A DNA stretch of 21,821 nucleotides, taken from the IMG/VR virus record IMGVR_UViG_3300023110_000189, positions 1 through 21,821 of that record. One strand, given 5' to 3'. The DNA is from a virus. Below the pieces are notes generated by a model. That model ran no database searches. It saw only the letters and a list, made by a program, of their open reading frames with translations, and was not told the DNA's origin. Of this stretch, positions 8,016-14,835 are shown one piece after another. Position numbers and translations under genes: made by a program. The first letter of the stretch is position 1. Each line of letters begins with the position of its first letter.

Positions 8016-9049
8016 TGACGAATAGAACAAGACATAAAGGCGAACACTTTTTTAACGGTGGACTACTGAGTCCCAGCGGTATGCAGAATATTTTAAATGC
8101 TAAAACAAAATATACATTTGATTTTACTGGATATCCAAATAATGGAAATGGCGGCAGTGATCCTAGAAATGTAGCGGATGAAATTAATCGTGGGTCCAGT
8201 GTTGATTGGACAAACTATGGATATCAAACCATGCAAGATGGTGGTGGGGCAGCCTATTTAAAAGTTGACTGTAAAGATGCTTATCGTGTAACACACACCG
8301 CAGTTTCAGGGTATAACAATGGTAGTCATAAACCTACCGGTACCTGGTATTTAGAAGGGTCAAATGATGATAGCAACTGGGATGTTGTTGCGACATGTCA
8401 TCCAGATCAATGGACACCTAACACTACAGGCACAGATGTGCAGGACCAAACGTATCCATTTAAACCACATCAAATAATTGAGTGTCAGAACCCAGGTATG
8501 TATCGATACTATAGAATTATTGCAACTGGTTGGACCAACAGTTACATGCTGGTTATGAACTGGGGGTTATTTGTAGGCGGTGGTATGGTTGACCACTTTA
8601 ATGCTCCAATGATGGGACAGATAATGTTACATCAAACTAGCACATCGACCAATGCCATTATAAGCAATGATGCTGGTTATGCAGAATTTGGCACTAAAAA
8701 TTATAATGGACAAAGTGATTGGTTTAGTTTCGGAGGCGGAACTGGCGGTGCCAACAGTGGGATTACTATACAGCGTCCAGGTATACTGTTCTTAACCTAT
8801 AATCAAGATATTATTACTACTGGCAGTACTGGTTATGTCACAACAAGAACACTAGTTAATGGATCAATTAATACATACCAACTAATAACACGAACAGATG
8901 GACAATGGGATAGTATACACAACTCAATGAGTTGTTATGTGAATAAAGGCGATACAGTAGATGTATGGTTTGGTGGGGCTGATATTACAGGTATGGACCA
9001 CAGTACCTGGGGTCAATATAACTTCCTTTGGTTTAACAGTGCATTTTAA
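8015..9049 (+). CDS. Adhesin with discoidin-like and C1q/TNF-like domains
   Basis: A 344-residue protein, probably a tail-tip adhesin or decoration protein. Residues about 45-188 look like a discoidin (F5/8 type C) carbohydrate-binding fold. The supporting segments are YLKVDCKDAYRVTHTAV near 81, GTWYLEGSNDDSNWDVV near 109-125, and YRYYRIIATGW near 163-173, followed by a hydrophobic closing strand. Residues about 200-344 look like a C1q/TNF-type jelly roll: GQIMLHQT near 201, then RPGILFLTYNQ near 254, NSMSCYVNKGDTVDVWFGG near 303-321, and the aromatic end YNFLWFNSAF. The start overlaps the stop of fibre B (TAATG), so the two are coupled. Both domain calls come from strand patterns and key residues and need a profile search. 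Trimer formation is usual for C1q-like heads. Confidence 0.65.
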   Translation: MTNRTRHKGEHFFNGGLLSPSGMQNILNAKTKYTFDFTGYPNNGNGGSDPRNVADEINRGSSVDWTNYGYQTMQDGGGAAYLKVDCKDAYRVTHTAVSGYNNGSHKPTGTWYLEGSNDDSNWDVVATCHPDQWTPNTTGTDVQDQTYPFKPHQIIECQNPGMYRYYRIIATGWTNSYMLVMNWGLFVGGGMVDHFNAPMMGQIMLHQTSTSTNAIISNDAGYAEFGTKNYNGQSDWFSFGGGTGGANSGITIQRPGILFLTYNQDIITTGSTGYVTTRTLVNGSINTYQLITRTDGQWDSIHNSMSCYVNKGDTVDVWFGGADITGMDHSTWGQYNFLWFNSAF

Positions 9050-9059
9050 GGATTAACAC

Positions 9060-9239
9060 ATGATTACACAATATGTTTATATTTCAAATAATGAAGTGCA
9101 AGAAGTAAGATCTGTTGCACACGCTGAACATGATTTTGATGAAATGAGAGAAGTATCTACTGAAAACGGTATTATGTCAGCTAAACTTGTTGATGGGGTA
9201 CTTGAACTAGACGAAGTACTGCCAAATAAAGAAAACTAA
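9060..9239 (+). CDS. Small acidic protein, end of the fibre operon
   Basis: A 59-residue open frame starting ATG at 9060, ten bases after the adhesin stop, with AAGGATT just upstream as ribosome site. It begins MITQYVYISNNEVQEVRSVA and is rich in Glu, Asp and Val, with no membrane segment. It is the third short acidic protein placed right after a fibre or adhesin gene in this cluster (with 1136-1342 and 4721-5050), which suggests an assembly helper, but I do not recognise the family. Its TAA overlaps the stop of the convergent Nudix gene by four bases. Confidence 0.6.
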   Translation: MITQYVYISNNEVQEVRSVAHAEHDFDEMREVSTENGIMSAKLVDGVLELDEVLPNKEN

Positions 9240-9772
9240 AAACTATCTAACCAATTTGGGAGATCATTCATATCACGTTTACTCTCCCAAATTGTTTTAA
9301 TCTTTTCAGTCATTTCAGGATTTTGTAAAACAACTTTGGCACCTTGGTGTAGTGGTTTAGGATACATTCCTAAATTAACCCAAGCATATCCTGCACTTTC
9401 GCCATTTGTATCTGGCGTAAATTCTTCAAAGACAGTTACAACAAATGCATTGTATTCAAACTTTTTATCTGCACTTGTAAACTTGTGTAGTGGATATATT
9501 TTCTCAAAGTCTGGCAACATGCCAATCTCTTCACCAAGTTCACGTAACAGTGTCTCAACAGGACGTTCATTACGTTCAGCCTTGCCGCCCCAGAAACTCC
9601 AGGTTCCCTGATGTGTGCTACTTTTACTTCTTAATTGTAAACAAATTCTACCAGTGTCTAGTGCTAAAAATATACAACCACTAGCCGTTATGATCTTAGA
9701 GGTAGATCCTCCAGTAGCCTTCTTTGTACGTTCCTTCGTAACTGTTCTGCCAGTTTTGGCCCGTCCATTCAT
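9236..9772 (-). CDS. Nudix hydrolase
   Basis: A 178-residue Nudix (MutT-type) pyrophosphohydrolase. The Nudix box is perfect: G63-x5-E69-x7-R77-E-L-G-E-E-I-G-M85, from GGKAERNERPVETLLRELGE onward. The E77-82 cluster is the metal site that positions a nucleoside-diphosphate-linked substrate. Upstream, GCIFLALDTGRICLQLRS is the usual first strand pair, and QGTWSFWGG precedes the box. The chosen ATG at 9772 has GGAG seven bases upstream and is the only usable start before the domain: no later ATG, GTG or TTG occurs in frame before the box. That start lies 77 bases inside the gp15 gene, in another frame, so the first 26 residues are a basic tail read from gp15 coding sequence. Substrate is unknown; nucleotide-pool cleaning, ADP-ribose or mRNA-cap-type substrates are all possible. 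Confidence 0.87.
   Translation of the reverse strand: MNGRAKTGRTVTKERTKKATGGSTSKIITASGCIFLALDTGRICLQLRSKSSTHQGTWSFWGGKAERNERPVETLLRELGEEIGMLPDFEKIYPLHKFTSADKKFEYNAFVVTVFEEFTPDTNGESAGYAWVNLGMYPKPLHQGAKVVLQNPEMTEKIKTIWESKRDMNDLPNWLDSF
9252..9298 (+). terminator. Intrinsic terminator of the plus-strand fibre operon, inside the Nudix gene
   Basis: A perfect 12-bp inverted repeat (CAATTTGGGAGA at 9252-9263, TCTCCCAAATTG at 9283-9294, loop of 19) is followed by TTTT and, slightly further on, another T run (to about 9308). It lies 13 bases past the last plus-strand stop. On the minus strand the stem is followed at some distance by TTTTT, so it may also end the Nudix message. Confidence 0.7.
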
Positions 9773-11048
9773 ATTGATCTCCAGTAGCAGTGTTTGTAGT
9801 AAATTCATTTCCAGCAGTATTACTGCTACTATCGAACACCACAGTCCATGCACTGCCATTATAACTAATTATGTCATTTGCCCCTGCGTCTACACCCCAG
9901 AGACTACTTGTACCAATATCATTGAGTATCAAATACCGTTGTCCACTAGCCGCCGCTGGCAGTGTACCATCACCTGGATACGCATTTTGCGGATTAACAA
10001 TTGCATCCACTGTACCTTGTGTATCACTTGGTAGTGTATCAGTATCCAATAAGACAATTAACTTTTGTGGATCTGCAGGGTCAAAACTAATTGAACCAAT
10101 TACATCGCCACTTGGGTCTGATGGGTCAGCATTCCTACGTAAACGCAATTGACTAATACCAGGTCTCAGTGCACCAAATGGTGGAAGTATATTACTCCAG
10201 TCCAGTGTATTGCCGTCATTGTCAGTATTGCCATAATTTCTATTTAAAATTATAGCACGTTCGTCTAAAAACTTCAACTTATAATTTTCCAGTGTAACAA
10301 TTTTATAGTTATTAAAGTCTGCACTGAAACTTTCACCTAACTCAAAGTTGTCTAGATTGTCATCAGTAACACCATTGATGTTGTTTAATATAGTATGAAT
10401 AAGTGTTTGTTTTTGTACTTTTGCAGGTGGACTGATCCAGATTGGAACATCAAATTGCAGTGTAGCAACGTCAATAATCTCATCTACACCACTAGGAACA
10501 CTACGTACACTCCAGGTCATGTTAATAAGTTCAACGTATGCTAATCTTGTCCAATCATAAACATTGTCTGTTGCATTGATATTAAGTGTTGGGTTATACA
10601 GTACTAGTATTTGTTCTAGCAATTGCATTTTCTGTTCAGTGTTACTTGTCCAGATATCCACTTGCATTGTCAAGTTATATGGCACAGGCTGATAGCGTGT
10701 AATTTGATATGTGTCGCCAACTTCATCCAGATACTCACCAGTACCAGTATCATACTTCTTTTCATATACTTGTACTTTATCTGTGAACTGTGCATGTGTA
10801 CGTCTGTCAGGTGCAATGCTCATATCGCTCACATAACAACTGATAAACGGTGTAGCATTAACTACGTTTTCACTGTTGTCTTTAACAATGTGTGCAGCCA
10901 TACGACTGACGTCACCATAACGTACTGGCACAGTCTGATAAATCTTAGTGCCATCACTATTGGTTCCCATTTCAATATTAAAACCGCTAAACAGTCTAAT
11001 AAACTGTTGGATGTATCTGCGTAGTTGTTTGTCATAAAAATATTGCAT
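9696..11048 (-). CDS. gp15: Tail sheath stabiliser / tail terminator, T4 gp15-like, with C-terminal extension
   Basis: A 450-residue protein; T4 gp15 is 272. The N-terminus MQYFYDKQLRRYIQQFIRLF matches the T4 gp15 opening (YFYNSSFRRY...LFS), and the core (to about residue 255) keeps the same order: QTVPVRYGD near 39, PFISCYVSDMSIAPDRR near 67, YNLTMQVDIWTSN near 124, EQILVLYNPTLNIN near 142 and LQFDVPIWISPP near 199. In T4, gp15 forms the hexameric ring that caps tube and sheath and joins the tail to the neck. Residues about 260-450 are an extension with SYNGSAWTVVFD and QYEWTGQNWQN, motifs also seen in the sheath and fibres here. A late octamer lies five bases before the ATG and no ribosome site is seen. 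The 3' end overlaps the Nudix gene. Confidence 0.85.
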   Translation of the reverse strand: MQYFYDKQLRRYIQQFIRLFSGFNIEMGTNSDGTKIYQTVPVRYGDVSRMAAHIVKDNSENVVNATPFISCYVSDMSIAPDRRTHAQFTDKVQVYEKKYDTGTGEYLDEVGDTYQITRYQPVPYNLTMQVDIWTSNTEQKMQLLEQILVLYNPTLNINATDNVYDWTRLAYVELINMTWSVRSVPSGVDEIIDVATLQFDVPIWISPPAKVQKQTLIHTILNNINGVTDDNLDNFELGESFSADFNNYKIVTLENYKLKFLDERAIILNRNYGNTDNDGNTLDWSNILPPFGALRPGISQLRLRRNADPSDPSGDVIGSISFDPADPQKLIVLLDTDTLPSDTQGTVDAIVNPQNAYPGDGTLPAAASGQRYLILNDIGTSSLWGVDAGANDIISYNGSAWTVVFDSSSNTAGNEFTTNTATGDQYEWTGQNWQNSYEGTYKEGYWRIYL

Positions 11049-11053
11049 AACAA

Positions 11054-11061
11054 TATTTATC
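11054..11061 (-). promoter_or_regulatory. T4-type late promoter GATAAATA at gp15
   Basis: On the minus strand GATAAATA is followed by TTGTT and then the ATG of gp15. With T4 late geometry (octamer about -13 to -6) the first transcribed base would be the A of ATG. The octamer overlaps the space after the stop of the upstream gene. Confidence 0.6.
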
Positions 11062-11062
11062 T

Positions 11063-11929
11063 TTAATCACTACTCTCAGAATCATCTTCTGTCTTTGGTA
11101 ATAAGTTCATATAGTCTGTATTATAAACGTCTTTCTTACCAAACATTCTTTCAGTAGTGATATCAGCAAAATTACAATATTTTTTAGATAACTCATCTAA
11201 AAAATCTTCTAAATGATTACTGTGTAGTACAACATTTTTTTCAATTTCTCTATTAACAAATTTAATATACTCACTAATTTCTTTTGTACCCACTTGTGGG
11301 TGTATACCGTACTGTTGCATGTACTCAATAGTAGACGGACTTGGATTTCCTCTTTCTATTAGATTGCGATACATAAGTTCAAAACCACGACGAATATGAT
11401 GCCGTTTTTCTTCACGCTCAAACTGTTCTTCGTCCCAATCATCTATATTGTTTTTCTCTTTAAGAGAGTCATATGCATCCATTAATGTCGCAATGTCTTT
11501 AAACGCACCATTAATTTTACTTTCCATTATAGAAATGTTTACATACGCAAGACGTAGTTTTGCTTCTATGACATGGTCATTAGGACTGTCTTCTAATTGC
11601 TGTTGTAAGTTTTCAATATTTACTAATGATTCTGCATGAGCTACTTGTGATTCAGCTAAAGCCATTTTACGTTTTTCAATTTCAGCAAGTACTTGTCGCA
11701 ACATACGAAAAGGAGATTGACCATTTAACATGGTCAAACTCATAAGACTTAATGTTGTTTGTGTATTATTTCTATCAAAAAATCGAGTTTTATTTTCGAT
11801 TTCTGGCAATCCAGCATTTACTTTTGCGACTGCATTTTTATTGATAGTGCCACTAGTTACTGTTGGCATATTAAATGTAACAGTATTGTCAGTTTTAACA
11901 ACCTGTGTTGATTTATCTTTATCTGTCAT
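11063..11929 (-). CDS. Coiled-coil protein of unknown function
   Basis: A 288-residue protein I do not recognise. The first 60 residues are Thr/Val/Asn-rich. Residues about 75-165 form a long charged heptad-type helix region (MLRQVLAEIEKRKMALAESQ, then the IENLQQQLED stretch), typical of coiled coils. The C-terminal half is helical and acidic (NNIDDWDEEQFEREEKRHHI, then YRNLIERGNPSPSTIEYMQQ) and ends in acidic residues and serines. No signal or membrane segment is present. It lies between the propeller protein and gp15 in the minus-strand structural run, so a structural or scaffold role is possible. A strong sigma70-like promoter sits just before its ATG, and no Shine-Dalgarno sequence is visible, so its expression may be early and leaderless, unlike its neighbours. 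Confidence 0.72.
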   Translation of the reverse strand: MTDKDKSTQVVKTDNTVTFNMPTVTSGTINKNAVAKVNAGLPEIENKTRFFDRNNTQTTLSLMSLTMLNGQSPFRMLRQVLAEIEKRKMALAESQVAHAESLVNIENLQQQLEDSPNDHVIEAKLRLAYVNISIMESKINGAFKDIATLMDAYDSLKEKNNIDDWDEEQFEREEKRHHIRRGFELMYRNLIERGNPSPSTIEYMQQYGIHPQVGTKEISEYIKFVNREIEKNVVLHSNHLEDFLDELSKKYCNFADITTERMFGKKDVYNTDYMNLLPKTEDDSESSD

Positions 11930-11935
11930 AGCTAT

Positions 11936-11964
11936 ACTATATAACGAAATCTTTAAATTGTCAA
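11936..11964 (-). promoter_or_regulatory. Sigma70-like promoter, TTGACA-17-TATAGT
   Basis: On the minus strand TTGACA (11964-11959) and TATAGT (11941-11936) are separated by exactly 17 bases. The start codon at 11929 begins seven bases after the -10 box, so transcription would begin at or within a base or two of the ATG. Confidence 0.65.
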
Positions 11965-11968
11965 CATA

Positions 11969-14212
11969 TTAAGTTGCGGCACCACTGACACCAGATGATG
12001 GTGCTTGTGCAATAGTTAAATCGCCAAAGTCAGTAACTGTATATAGTGTATTAATTTCAGCATATTCAATAGTTGATGTATATGTACTACTGTATCCTGG
12101 ATCACTTGAAGTAGCACCACTACCACCAGCAACACAAATTCTTGAACCATTACATGTTGCAACAGCGTTTTTACGTTGATAATTTAAACTACCAAAAAAT
12201 TCCGCTGTACCCGCATTTGCAATTTCAATTGTAGCCATATTGCCAGTTCGAGTGTTTACTGTGTTTTCAAACATAACAATGTGTGTATCATTTGAGCCTG
12301 CTGATGGTTTGGGCACGGCTGCTGCCAATGTAGCCCAAGTAGATGCTGTGCCTCCGCTAGCATAAGAAATTCTTTCTATGCTATCTTGTACTGTGTTTGT
12401 ACTATCATAACCACCCATACTGTATGCATATGATGCATCAGATACTGAACCAAGGTCACGTCTTGCAGATGTTAAATTACCAAAACTTGTACTATTTCCT
12501 AAAGTTTGTACTGTAATTTGACTTACTGTTGTAGTCGCAACCCAACCTGATCCTGTAATATTATAACCAGCTATAAACAACCCTTTTGTGCCGTCACATG
12601 TGGCAGTACCCCACAATCCGTGATCATCACCTAATGTGCCAAAGGATGTTGCGTCTGCAGGCGTGGCTGTTTCTATATATTCAATATTTCCGTTATAACC
12701 ATAACATGCACGGGTTCCGTCTGACAAGCCAGCTGATTGGAAGCCAGTTACTAATACACCAAAGTTTGTTGCGTTACTTGGGGTACTCATATCAAAATAT
12801 TGAATTTGATTTGAATTCGCACCACCAGCTTTAGTACCACCAGCAATGATACCACGTGGACCGTAGAACGATAATGGACTACCTTGTGTTCTTGACGCTG
12901 GCTCAATTAAGTTATCTTCTGTTCCACCAGAGCCATAAATCCATATTCTACCTGAACGATTTTCACCATCAACAACTTCTCCGTATTCTGAAATAACAAA
13001 TCTATCATTAAATAATCCAAGAGCATGTCCATAGTCTGGGAAGCTAGCACTTGGCGTACCTGGATGTGTAAATCTTTGAACAATTTCACCACTAGTAACG
13101 TCAAACATATATGCGTAACCATAACTATAATTTTCAGCCCATGGATCGCCAACGATAAAGTAATTATTACTAATGGCAATACCATAACCAAAATATGATC
13201 CAAGTGGGTCATATGGGTAATCACTACCTACAATTGTATGTGTTAAACTGCCATCTGAAACGTCCATTAAATAAGCCACCCCGCGGTTTGCTCCAGTACT
13301 GTTTCCTATATCTGGAACACCAACAACCATATTGTTTCCAGATACTCTTAGATAATAACCGAAAGCATCCCCATCTGGATCAACTAAGTTAGGGTTATCA
13401 ATTCTTCGCTGAAGATTACCTGTAGCAGTATCGTATACATAAATAGCACCGGCGTTTGTTCCACTAACATCTTCATTAGGCGCACCAACAACAATCCAAT
13501 CAGAAGTTATCCCAAGAGAAGCCCCAAAATAGTCATTTGAGTCAGCAGTATTAGCATTTGGATTAGATAATGTATATACAAGTCCACCACTTGTAGACTG
13601 TGTAATATCAAAAACAAAAACTTTATTACCAGTTCTTGCACTAACTGCAACTAAGTTTCCACTAAGACCTATGTCATAACCATACTGTATGTTATTACCA
13701 TCTGGGTTTGTAAATGTTCTAGCTAGAGACCAGTCTGATGTTTGGAAAACGTAAACCACACCAACACTTGCCCCGCTTGGTCCATCTTCGTCCATGCCAC
13801 TAACAACTACATAATCTTCACTAATTGCAACACCCTGCCTGCCAAATTGGTCATTGGCAGTTGTATTATATGAATTTGGGTTATCTAATGTTGCTAGTAG
13901 TGACCCGTCGGCGTTACTGAAAACATATACTTTACCAGCGTTTGATGTTGTACTAGAAGTATCATCTTCTCTGTATGCAGAAGCAACTGTAAAACTTTCA
14001 CATGTTGCGACCTTAGCACCAAAAAAGTCATCGACACCTGTACCAGTTGCATTAGGGTTGTCAATTGTGTGTGCTACTTGAAAAAAGCCGTCAGTGTTAA
14101 CGTTAAAGCCGCCACTTCCGCCCCCTGATTGTTGATCTGCTAAAAAGCTAGATTGTGCAGTTGCTCCAGTTGAAACTACTGAAAATCCTGAAATTGATGT
14201 TAGAAATGGCAT
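11969..14212 (-). CDS. Double beta-propeller protein (FG-GAP-like plus kelch-like)
   Basis: A 747-residue virion adhesin candidate. Residues about 45-430 hold seven repeats of the FG-GAP type. Each has an aromatic-Gly phrase (FFGAKVA, QFGRQGV, QYGYDIG, YFGASLG, AFGYYLR, YFGYGIA, DYGHALG), a V-V-x-G strand, then G-x-x-Y-V-F/Y and a 'D/T-x-x-G-x-L' turn, with linkers such as TIDNPNA and TLDNPN. Seven repeats fit a seven-bladed propeller. Residues about 450-735 hold about six kelch-like repeats (FIAGYN, YSMGGYD, VAGGSG, each followed by an I-x-Y/I strand and a T-x-FG-x-L turn). Asp/Asn-rich loops may bind calcium. It follows the fibre-like gene at 14224-14823 after 11 bases with AAGGA as ribosome site. 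Surface binding to host glycans or proteins is inferred. Confidence 0.72.
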   Translation of the reverse strand: MPFLTSISGFSVVSTGATAQSSFLADQQSGGGSGGFNVNTDGFFQVAHTIDNPNATGTGVDDFFGAKVATCESFTVASAYREDDTSSTTSNAGKVYVFSNADGSLLATLDNPNSYNTTANDQFGRQGVAISEDYVVVSGMDEDGPSGASVGVVYVFQTSDWSLARTFTNPDGNNIQYGYDIGLSGNLVAVSARTGNKVFVFDITQSTSGGLVYTLSNPNANTADSNDYFGASLGITSDWIVVGAPNEDVSGTNAGAIYVYDTATGNLQRRIDNPNLVDPDGDAFGYYLRVSGNNMVVGVPDIGNSTGANRGVAYLMDVSDGSLTHTIVGSDYPYDPLGSYFGYGIAISNNYFIVGDPWAENYSYGYAYMFDVTSGEIVQRFTHPGTPSASFPDYGHALGLFNDRFVISEYGEVVDGENRSGRIWIYGSGGTEDNLIEPASRTQGSPLSFYGPRGIIAGGTKAGGANSNQIQYFDMSTPSNATNFGVLVTGFQSAGLSDGTRACYGYNGNIEYIETATPADATSFGTLGDDHGLWGTATCDGTKGLFIAGYNITGSGWVATTTVSQITVQTLGNSTSFGNLTSARRDLGSVSDASYAYSMGGYDSTNTVQDSIERISYASGGTASTWATLAAAVPKPSAGSNDTHIVMFENTVNTRTGNMATIEIANAGTAEFFGSLNYQRKNAVATCNGSRICVAGGSGATSSDPGYSSTYTSTIEYAEINTLYTVTDFGDLTIAQAPSSGVSGAAT

Positions 14213-14223
14213 ATTTTTTTCCT

Positions 14224-14823
14224 TTAACTATATGAAACTAGGTTACCTAAAACAGTGTATGTAGAAGAAGATTGATATACAGTAAACGTAACTTGATCTA
14301 CTCCGCTAGCTGTTCCAGTTGGCGCACTTCCACCTAACCAAAGTATTGTTTGGGCTGCCCCGCCAATTTGAACTGCATTAGGGATATAAGCAGTACCGCC
14401 TTGAATTAGTGTTAATGCAATTGCAGTACCCTGACCGTCTGATAAACCAATATTTGTAAAATTGGCTGTAAAGTCTGCTGCAATACTTGTATGTCTAAAT
14501 ATTTTTGCAGTTGAGCAATCATGGTCTACAGCACCAGTTGCACCTGTTAAATCTGCAAAACTTTCAATTACACCAGCACTAAGAGTTGGTGCCGCCGCAA
14601 ATGAACTATTATTTAAGTCAGTGACATCAACTGACACTGTACTAGCATCACTCAGTGTTAATGTCATTGTGTTTCCAGCAACGCTACCGCTTGCTAGATA
14701 TGTGTTAGTTGAGGCCGGCGCATTTTCTAGTGTAGTTACACGTCCATCTAAATCAGTAAAGTTACCGTCTAGTTCAGAATGTGTTAATGCTGACCCTTTT
14801 GTGTTTCTTAATGTAATTGTCAT
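14224..14823 (-). CDS. Short fibre-like structural protein
   Basis: A 199-residue protein. The N-terminus MTITLRNTKGSALTHSELDG continues into NFTDLDGRVTTLENAP. This opening is common in marine phage fibre and structural proteins: an attachment segment with 'G-S-A-L-T-H-x-E-L-D-x-N-F' followed by a short trimeric coiled coil. The remainder (about 40-199) is beta-rich, with Thr/Ser/Ala-rich strands and an end (VTFTVYQSSSTYTVLGNLVSYS) resembling the closing strands of fibre heads. It starts 13 bases after the gp14 stop, whose TAA overlaps the AAGGA ribosome site, and precedes the double-propeller gene. A likely role is an adaptor or short fibre that carries its neighbour; this is inferred from context. 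Confidence 0.68.
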   Translation of the reverse strand: MTITLRNTKGSALTHSELDGNFTDLDGRVTTLENAPASTNTYLASGSVAGNTMTLTLSDASTVSVDVTDLNNSSFAAAPTLSAGVIESFADLTGATGAVDHDCSTAKIFRHTSIAADFTANFTNIGLSDGQGTAIALTLIQGGTAYIPNAVQIGGAAQTILWLGGSAPTGTASGVDQVTFTVYQSSSTYTVLGNLVSYS

Positions 14824-14835
14824 ATCATTTTTTCC

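Noticed and set aside
9773-9859. Longer Nudix start at 9859
   Set aside because: It would add 29 hydrophobic residues read wholly from gp15 sequence; ATG 9772 has GGAG at proper distance.
9336-10152. Several plus-strand open frames of 64-139 codons
   Set aside because: They lie antisense to the Nudix and gp15 genes, have no ribosome sites, and read as low-quality protein; the minus-strand genes have clear motifs.
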